A DNA stretch of 64,000 nt from Nyssa sinensis. Lineage: Eukaryota > Streptophyta > Magnoliopsida > Cornales > Nyssaceae. The stretch is taken from assembly GCA_008638375.1 (NCBI GenBank), contig CM018052.1, positions 6,431,506-6,495,505 of the forward strand, given 5' to 3'. The notes under the pieces are model-generated. The model was given only the letters and a program-made list of their open reading frames with translations, was not told the DNA's origin and did no database searches. Made by a program: the position numbers and the translations under genes. This document shows positions 56,090-64,000 of this stretch, piece by piece; within the stretch, counting starts at the first letter, position 1, and every line of letters starts with the position of its first letter.

Positions 56090-59000
56090 TGCATCATGTG
56101 CCAAGTAAAGGTATCTAATACCTTGATATTTTTTATTTTTTCTATCTGTTTCTTTAGTAGTGGTCATAGGAAGTCAACGGTATAACTAGACTACACCACT
56201 TCTATCATTTAGAGTGTTTTGGGCTTCTTATTCAAGTACTTTAAGTTTTATTAAGGACAGAGTTCTTGATGAATTCACATTACTTCACTTGAATTCATTT
56301 GGAGGCTTAGGATAATAATCTGGAAGAAAAGGTTCAGATTTTCATTTGTCCGAAGCTTATACACAACTGTCTTTCTAATTTCTTATCCCAATTTTTTTGT
56401 CACAAGTTCGGCCTCGGATTTACTACATGCATTCGGTTGTGAGATTTGCAATGTCACCCATTTAAGTTTCTTTTTGTGCATTGAAATCTCTTTGATTATG
56501 ACCATTATCGTATTTTCCTTTAGCATTTTCAGCGTCATGTTCCCTTTGATTTTCATGAACATATTTTGGTTCGTGCCAGGATGGTTTACTCATATTCTTT
56601 TTGTATTACAATATTTATCCCATGCACGGATAACCATAGGTTTATTCAAAATTTTCATTTGTGATTCTCAATCATGTGTCCATTTCTTAAAGATTTTTTA
56701 ATCCTCTTTGCAATTCATTTTGTATTATTTCATTATTTTTGTACTACTCATTGGTATATCTGCCTTTGTTTTCAAATTCACATGCTTGTTGAGGAAATCA
56801 GTTCCTCCATTTTTTTAAATTATAGACTGGTACGAAGGCCTTTTACTTCTTGCTCACAATCGAGCTTTTCACAGATTTTGATTTCTCATTCCTTTATGGA
56901 TTAAAGTATAGTACATATACTTCATTTCTTCTTTAGGTCTTGATAGAATTATATATATTTAAGAAATTTAGGGTAGTCTTTTACCCCAGTCACTAATTCT
57001 TCATATGACAGTCTACTTCGAAAGTGTTCTTAACTGTGTTATCATATTTGGTTTACCTTGAACCTTTCACATCATTTGATCAATTCAAATCTCAAAGTCT
57101 TATGAATTTTTAATTTATAACCATTATTTTTGTTTTACTTACCTTTGTTTAGAAAGGTTGTTCAATGTCTCCTTTCTTATGCTCGTCATCATATTTGATT
57201 TTTCATCATATGTTACATTTCTCTCCCTAGTCGTTATTCAACTTTTACAAATTTGTTCTTTCAAAGAACTTATTTAATCATATAGGGAGTTCCTTGTACA
57301 TTTTGTGACTTCATATCATATTTCAGGATTGTTCACATCAATTAGCCAACCCATCATTTTATCATTACATTTGACATTCAAAGTTAATCAAGATTATGTC
57401 AAGTTTTTCCCACTATGGAAATTCTCTACTTCCTTAGTTTCACAAATTTAGTTATTCTTACTTTCTACCTCAATCTTAATTGTTCTCGTAGTATCTCAAG
57501 AAATTATATATCACTTTAGCACAGTCGTTGTCCTTACTAGTTTTTCTAGACATTATGCCACAATTTTTGTCTCTTTAATTGCCAGATTACATTAATCCCC
57601 AAAAGTCATTCAGAGTCATCAATTGTTTATCTTTTGAAATAGATTCAGCTAACTCAATAAAGTGCCGCACATAATTGGGTCATATTGTCACCTAGATCAA
57701 CAAGATCCATTGAATTTTTTCCCATGATCATTCATCATGTATCAGTCTCCTTTTAGTCTCATTCAATTAGTATTTGCTTCCCAAGGGTCCATTTGTCTTT
57801 ACCTTGTATGACTCACTCAAGAATACTCATATTTTTGATATGTCATCAATCCATCTAGTGTCTCAAACTCCTCATGTTACTATTCATTAAGTCTTCGTCA
57901 AACCATCTCTCATATAGATTTGTCGTTAAATCCACCGACTTCCCAAGATTTCACAATCCCAACCCTATATCACCTTATATCTTCCAAAAGAGCATTAACC
58001 GTTGCCTTTGCTCAAATGATAGTTTTCCCCAATTCATTGATTGATTCACAATTTAATGACTTAAGAGTCATTAACCTCGACACTGGTACGATTCTTCCCA
58101 AAAATCCTTAACCTTTGTCCTTAAGCATATTACTTTCTCCCAAAAGTCACTATTTAATTGATCATCTCAATTGTCCAAGAAACATCAAAGTCAGACATAC
58201 CATAGTCTCTCCCAAAGACCATTAACCTTAGTATTTAAACAAGCTATCGTCCCATAAAATTCACCTATCATTTAACTATTTAAATCATCAGATTCGTAGT
58301 TTCTTTAAGGGTATCTAATCGGTTAATAATCGTGTACTTATGACATGTACCTCATATGCTAACAGTTATTCAGAATCATTTATCATTTACCTTCATCTAA
58401 CTTGATAGAGTGTTGACTAAGATGTACCTCATATGTCACACATCATCTTAGATCACGAGATTCATTGAATTTCTTCCTAATATTTATTCATCATGTGTTA
58501 GCCTCTTTTCAAAATCATCACATTTCATAACGTCAATTCTGACAATCTCACTCATTTAGTAATTGTCTTCAAGACTTTATTCATCTCTACCCTATCAGGG
58601 TCTACCTATGACTTACTCAAGAATTTTCATATTTCTGGAACATCGTTAATTTATTTAGAGTATCAACACCTTCTGTAATTATCCATTAAGTTTATCGAAA
58701 TCTCTTCTAGTATTTTTCAGTGTCATTCCTCGAGAATCCTCATCGTTTATCTTTAAACATACTACTATTCCCTAAAGGTCACTATTTACTTAATCATCTC
58801 AATTGTTCAAGAATCACCAATTTTCATCATAACATATAGTCTTTTCCCCCGATATATGGTATTCATCAATAATAAATCTCTCAAAGATATTGAAACAGTT
58901 AACATGTAACCTAGGGGTTCTGTTTTTAAGTTCAACTCAGTAGTAAATGCGAGAGCTGTAAATCAATAAGTAGTGTCAATATTTAAACAATATGTGGGCT

Positions 59001-59508
59001 GGTTGTAAAAAACTGAAAAATATCTACGACTACTGGTATAGTAGCCTGATTATCTCATGGGGTTGTTTTTGAGACATTATCTTTGGTGGACTTTTAGGTA
59101 GTTAGGGAATTTAATTATGCCTCTATAGTCATAATTGACCTTTCTTTTGGAAAATTCCTTCCTGCCCTATTTTATGATCTTTGCAGGTGCCACTACCTTA
59201 TTATAAGTGGTTAACCCCTGGGGCCTGATTCTGGGTAAAACCTTGATGACTCTTTTCATAAGGTGTTCTATTCTGTTCAATTTATCTATCCGATCCATCT
59301 CAGTTAGATGACTTCTGGCTATCGGTGTATTCCTGCTGTTAAACTTTTTAGTAAAAGATAATCAGTCAATGTATACATAAAATAACAATTAGTGTTCACA
59401 TAAAAGTCTAACTTAGGAATGTTAGTGTTATCTATCGACTGACTCTTGACTTTAACAGTTCTAGTACTCTAATCCTGTCTCCCATGACTCATTGGAACCT
59501 AAGGCTCA
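56090..59508 (-). other. Internal region of the LTR-N1 element, mostly noncoding
   Basis: AT-rich, with no retrotransposon domain recognised. Bases 57600-58190 and 58365-58815 are diverged copies of one segment. A 43-codon frame at 59167-59298 may be the gag start. The edge with the Athila LTR at 56089/56090 is abrupt. Confidence 0.4.
59167..59298 (-). CDS. Short ORF downstream of PBS, possible gag start
   Basis: Forty-three codons from ATG to TAG: MDRIDKLNRIEHLMKRVIKV and onward. The sequence is basic and helical. It lies 211 bases after the PBS, where a chromovirus-type gag would begin, but no gag signature can be claimed. Confidence 0.25.
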   Translation of the reverse strand: MDRIDKLNRIEHLMKRVIKVLPRIRPQGLTTYNKVVAPAKIIK

Positions 59509-59520
59509 GCTCTGATACCA
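59509..59520 (-). other. Primer-binding site of the LTR-N1 element
   Basis: The exact TGGTATCAGAGC on - follows the LTR end (CCATGACA) by 3 bases. This shows that the whole B/W/U/M/N family of long repeats are true LTRs. Confidence 0.9.
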
Positions 59521-59826
59521 AGTTGTCATGGCCCTGAAACCCACCCTATGCGGATCTCGTATTGCAGGGCTGACCCTATGGCCGTCCCTACTTTTTCTTT
59601 CCTTGCATCAATGACAACAATGTATAATATAGAACTTAAATAGTAAATCAGCAGAAGTCTTAAATACAAAATATTGTTTAACAATGTTAAAATAGAAACC
59701 ACCATGAAACTAACATAACATCACCCTTAGGTGGTGAATACGGGAGAACTACATCCCTTTTAACATATTCCTCAAACTGTCCCCCTATGCTCTTCGACTC
59801 CTACTGTGGTCCTACAATATCCTTAC

Positions 59827-60835
59827 CTGAAAAATAAGTAAGTCAGGATGAACTAATGAAACTCAGTAAGTAAATTTCCATCTCCGACACAGGTTAGTTT
59901 TAACGTGGAAGGAATATGAATTCATAAATGTGAACATGATAGCCAATCATGAAATAAGATACTGTGATAACCAATAAAGGTAAAATGCCACAATGGCCAA
60001 TCAATAGTAGGGTCACAATAATCAATCATGAGTAATGGATGTAACATGAACATGGAAAAGCTCAATAGAAATCAGTCAACATAAAAGTATTGTCACAATA
60101 AATCGGTAACAATCAATTTCAATCAACGAATGAACTCTCAACCTAAGATTATTTATAGGGAATGATAACATTCAATGAATCCAATAAATGTAAACATGTC
60201 AATCAACTATATGTGATGCAGTTACTCTGTTTAGGGCTTTGCAACCCTCGATCTTTTGGGGCCCGACATACCCCCTTAACCTCAATGACTACATATAAAA
60301 TGCCATCATAACTTAATGCGTAAAAATTCCATCATTACCATATGTCCATTCACGGACTCGACCCATAGGTCCTGTTAATCGACCCGTAGGTCCTGTCAAT
60401 CAACTTGGAGGTCCTATCAATCGACTCATAGGTCTTATTAATCCACTCGGTGGTCTTGTCAATCGACCTGTAGGTCCTGTCAATCGACTCAGAGGTCCTG
60501 TCAATCGACTCATAGGTCTTGTCAATTAGAAAGCATCGGATGGATATTGTGACTAAGCACAAATCTGATATTCATAATATATCACGATCATTCGTGATTC
60601 CATAAGAGTGTATAAAGATGGAATATCATTTATTCAGTAAAAACATAACAGTAGACCTTTTAAGGTATAATACAAGATAACAATCAGTGATAGAGCAATC
60701 AAAAACGTCCACAAGATAGAACAATATCACATTGTGGAAACAATAAATATTTGGTACGTACAAGAGTACAAATCTGGCAGTAATAGAATGAACATGGCTT
60801 GGAAGACCACATGTAAGAGATTGGGGTTTACTTAC
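59827..60835 (-). other. Probable leader intron of LTR-N1
   Basis: On - the donor is TAAAAG|GTAAGTAAA and the acceptor CTTATTTTTCAG|GTAAG. TTTACTTAC (59866-59874) complements the donor nonamer exactly, 39 nt before the acceptor. The exon from the TATA box to the donor is short (about 110 nt), and about 300 nt separate the acceptor from the LTR end. Confidence 0.7.
60361..60527 (-). repeat. 21-bp tandem repeat in LTR-N1 intron
   Basis: Eight copies of CGACTCATAGGTCCTGTCAAT (one base over a 20-base core, CGACTCATAGGTCCTGTCAA). A 7-codon phase is open on - (SIDRTYE-like), with no product proposed. Confidence 0.9.
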
Positions 60836-60969
60836 CTTTTATTCGTGTGTTCTACCTTAATATTCTGTAATTTTCTCCTTTCTTTTTGACTTGCCTTATT
60901 CCATACTGTCTTTCTTCCTCTCCTTTTCTCCTTCTGTTTCTTTTTTCTCAACATAAAAAATACCCTTCT

Positions 60970-60977
60970 ATTTTATA
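60970..60977 (-). promoter_or_regulatory. TATA box of LTR-N1
   Basis: TATAAAAT on - lies about 135 bases upstream of the splice donor and about 30 bases downstream of a G-rich tract. Confidence 0.6.
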
Positions 60978-61005
60978 ACCAAAAGATCCACCACCTCGGT
61001 TCTTT

Positions 61006-61027
61006 TTTCTCTCCCTCCCTCCCTCCC
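61006..61027 (-). other. G-rich (GGGA)n tract upstream of the LTR-N1 TATA box
   Basis: On - it reads GGGAGGGAGGGAGGGAGGGA, a sequence able to form a G-quadruplex. LTR-N2 is inserted at its edge, with target duplication CTCCC. Confidence 0.7.
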
Positions 61028-63036
61028 TCCCTGTCACGAGCTGAGACCCCACCCTATGCGGATCTCATGTCGCGCACCCGATCTGACGCTGCTTGTCGAA
61101 CCAAGGGTCTCAACTTGCTACACAATCAGTGCTACTAACATGCAACAACTAAAATGCGGAATAAATAAATAAAAGTTGCATGTAATTTATATAATGTTTA
61201 CAAAATGCGGAATACAAAATTTCTTAATACAACTATTCGTCCCCAAGACGTGGATAACATGGGAGAGCTATAAGACTGTCTGTACTAAGTATTACACTAC
61301 AACTTCAAAAACAAATGTCCATTTTCTAGCTATCAGACTCTAGGGTCCATCCTCGATATTTGTGCCTGCATAATGTTGTGTAGTATCTGATGAGCTATGA
61401 AAACTCAGTAAGTAATACTCCTTTACTCTGCCATGTGTACAGGTGTATGTAAAGATGCTAGCCAGTCAATGAATATATAACTCAATATCAAATGATAGAA
61501 GTCAAGTGATAAGGAAATGAAATCTGTGCTGCTGACCATATTATACTGCTACAGTCATGAGCTGTCTCGAGTATATATTGTCTACTCTCAATAAAAAGCT
61601 GTGAAATCTCATGATCATTCATAATGAAATAATATGATCAAGCTATGAAAATCAATAATAGATACTGATAACAACAAATGTGGATGCACTTTAACTTGGG
61701 GCCCGGCATAACCCTTAATTCATTTTATTCTCTTTTTCCTCGATCTTTCAGCCAAGCACTAAACCGTCGGTTCAGTACTCACCTCGCAGATCCCACTTTA
61801 GCTGTCATTTTAATTGCCACTTTTGATTTCTGTTTTCTTGATCTGTAGGTCTAGTAAGCATCAGATGGAGTTTGTGACTGAGCACAAATCCGGCTACAAT
61901 ATAATACATCGAGATCATGCTAAATCCAATAAACAGTAAATGCAATAACACTATCTGAGCAGCGAAAAGAAACTGTTGCCTTAACAAGCTAATGTAAGCT
62001 GGGCTACTGAGATCATAAGTCTTGCCCCTTGAGGCCTATGTACAGAACGTACAGAAATCATGATCAAGTTATATAATAGTCAATAAATACTTTCCACAAG
62101 ATAGAGCAATATCAATGTGGACTCAATAAATATTTTGGCATGTATGGAGTACAATAGATAATATAAGAAAAACTGTTGACATGGCTGAGAATGTAACACA
62201 TGCAGAGATCAGACATTTACTTACCTCTTAAACTATTTTCGTTCTTTCACAATAGAATCAAGTCACTATTCCTTCCTCTTTGAAATCCCTATTCATCAAT
62301 AGATAGTATATCTCAGTTTACCTTTTCATAAGTTATGTTATTCATCAAATTTTATGCCTCTTTACTATTAGTTCCTCTTTTACTAAATTACACTCTACCA
62401 TTAAGTCCAAAACGTCGAAGAAAGTTGGTTTAGGCTTTTGCGGAATTCAATTTGGACTTCTGTACTAAAAAGGGCAAAATGGTCATTTTGCACTTTTACG
62501 GGTCTTTTATTTTTTGGGACCTCATCTTGCTAAATGGACCTCACCATTGGTCTTAGAATGTCCGAGATAGTTAAAATACACTATTTATATGTTTAATTTG
62601 GACATCGTTACAATAAAGGGTAAAATGGTCATTTACACTTTCACGGGTTCTTACTTCTTGAGACCTCTTTTTATAAATTGGACTCCATAGTTGAGTCTGG
62701 AATGCTTGAAATAATAAAATTTCACTATTCTTTTATTTTAATTGGAGTCCGTTTGATTACGTTTTGACTTAGTGGCATTTTCGTAATTTTTCATTATTTT
62801 AAATTAATTAATTAAATTAATAATTAATTAATATTTTATTTTAGGGGGTCAAATCATAATAATTAAAAGTTGGGGGTCTCTTTGCAATTTTCGTAACTCC
62901 TGGGTTCAATTGCAATTTCAAAAAACCTTATCCCTATCAAGGATAACCAAACAATGGTTAGGCTTCAAAACTGGAATAGGATATCCTTATTCTCAAATCA
63001 ATTTCTATTTTAATTTCGTATGCCCGTAGCCAAACA
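61028..63036 (-). mobile_element. LTR-N2: 2.0-kb solo LTR nested in LTR-N1
   Basis: On - it starts TGTTTGGCTACGGGC (63036) and ends GGTGGGGTCTCAGCTCGTGACA (61028; last 20 bases quoted in part). The duplication is CTCCC at 61023-61027 and 63037-63041. It contains two GGGCAAAATGGTCATTT blocks (62480, 62620) and the leader intron. The left duplication lies in a CCCT repeat, so it is weaker evidence than the others. Confidence 0.65.
61366..62224 (-). other. Probable leader intron of LTR-N2
   Basis: On - the donor is TAAGAG|GTAAGTAAA and the acceptor CATTATGCAG|GCAC. TTACTTAC (61408-61415 on +, reversed) complements 8 of 9 donor bases, 42 nt before the acceptor. Confidence 0.65.
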
Positions 63037-63704
63037 CTCCCAATTTAATTTTAAAATCTTTTAAACTTAAGTAAAACTGTGTCGTTTTGGCTTACCCGTT
63101 TATATTTCGGTCGGGTCCCGACCCGGATCCGACCCATGACCCAAATCCAAACCCAAGACTAAACAATCTTCTTCCCCGTTTTTTCGGTGAAACTCCGGTA
63201 GGGTTCCGGCGTGAACAGTCATCTTCTCCGGCGATGACGAATATTTTTTCGACTGATTTTCAACTATTTTTAAATGCCTTCTTCTAGAGTTTTTCATGAA
63301 GATCTTATATCTAAGGTTTGTTTTCACTTTCATTCACTAATTTCTCACAAAATAGAGAAAAACAGTGGCTCCAGCCAACTGATATTTCTCAATTTCAAGC
63401 TAGTTTCTTGATTGTTTTCATGTCTTTCTTTTTCACTTAGTTTTCTGCACTTCATAGGATTAATTCTACACTATTTATATAAGGTTTTATGCATAAAATA
63501 TAAAGAACCCAAAATATCTCTTAAACCTGTAACTCCATTTTCTCTTTTGATTCTGCACCATTTTTACTTATTTTTCTTGCATTTGGTTTCTGATTTCATA
63601 CTTTTTAATACCATATAATTAAAACTAGCTATCATGCTTTCTATATTTAAAAACAGAAACTAACACTTACTTTAAATTTCTAATTTTCTCTAGGTACAGG
63701 TTCC

Positions 63705-64000
63705 TCTTTTTCACGCCGTCTGTGGGAACGACTAATCTCCAAGTGCTCTATTCACAAACTCATCTCTTTCCTCACCGGAAAACTATGGCCCCAAATCTCC
63801 AACCGTGACAGAATACTCAGATTCCGCAAAGCTCTCAACGTCGGCCGCCTGCTCCACGAGCAAGGGGGCCAACGGTTGATCCCATGCGACAAGAGATCGA
63901 ATCGATCAAACGACACAATGAACTGGTGCAGGAATAGTTGCTTGCCATCACTAGAACACTAGCAACGCTCACACAAGACCAAGGGACGAGTCCTCCTAAC
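63705..64000 (+). pseudogene. Tat-C: leader and gag start of a second Tat copy, cut by the window end
   Basis: CGCCGTCTGTGGGAACG at 63714 is the usual Tat leader word just after the PBS. The ATG at 63785 starts a gag frame with a stop after 7 codons and another after NELVQE. The last 40 bases (CTCACACAAGACCAAGGGAC then GAGTCCTCCTAAC) match Tat-G gag at 53030-53065 on the opposite strand. It supplies the leader and N-terminus missing from Tat-G. Confidence 0.75.

Larger units (their letters stand above)
59524..63690 (-). mobile_element. LTR-N1: 5' LTR of an element primed by initiator-Met tRNA
   Basis: On - it ends GTGGGTTTCAGGGCCATGACA at 59524 and is followed by a PBS. Its upstream limit lies before the Tat-C leader, near 63690, and was not found exactly. 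LTR-N2 is nested at 61028-63036. It contains a TATA box, leader intron, 21-bp tandem repeat and G-rich tract. Its length without N2 is about 2.15 kb. Confidence 0.7.

Noticed and set aside
63087..63287. ORF with DPDPTHDPNPNPR repeats
   Set aside because: It comes from GACCC-rich LTR sequence (the block also occurs in LTR-Y near 13260). No domain is seen.

Overview
This window is plant nuclear heterochromatin built almost entirely of LTR retrotransposons. I found no intact gene and no convincing host gene. The plant assignment rests on Tat-lineage Ty3/gypsy pol with a second RNase H and an antisense ORF, Athila gag-pol, and a short-LTR element with an initiator-Met primer site. The species cannot be named from this. 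Every coding stretch carries stops or frameshifts.

Layout. (1) Bases 1-32478 hold one old Tat element in + orientation (Tat-A). Five later insertions cut it into six pieces: a palindromic short-LTR element (1263-2921), LTR-B (3103-10694), LTR-Z (11847-20644), LTR-W (20822-29386) and LTR-V (29445-31489). Each is bounded by a 5-bp target duplication that is exact or has one mismatch. Several of these contain further insertions: X1 and a Tat solo LTR lie in B, Y lies in Z, X2 lies in Y, and U lies in W. (2) Bases 32479-33925 are an LTR fragment full of microsatellites. (3) Bases 33930-56089 are a degraded Athila element (-) that has lost RT-RNase H-integrase. It is split by LTR-M (37902-54012), which itself contains a younger, nearly complete Tat element, Tat-G (41677-53642, -). 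(4) Bases 56090 to about 63690 are the 5' end of another element (-): internal region, primer-binding site and LTR-N1, with LTR-N2 nested in N1. (5) The last 300 bases are the 5' leader and gag start of a second Tat copy (+).

Most notable observation. Ten LTRs (B, W, Y, V, M, U, N1, N2, X1, X2) each contain what looks like a spliceosomal intron in the leader. In each, the 5' splice site is complementary to a short block about 40 nt upstream of the 3' splice site. The two sides change together: GTGAGTAA pairs with TTACTCAC, GTAAGTAA with TTACTTAC, and GTATGAT with ATCATAC. This suggests a conserved RNA pairing that closes the intron. All calls were made by eye; no alignment, folding or database search was run.
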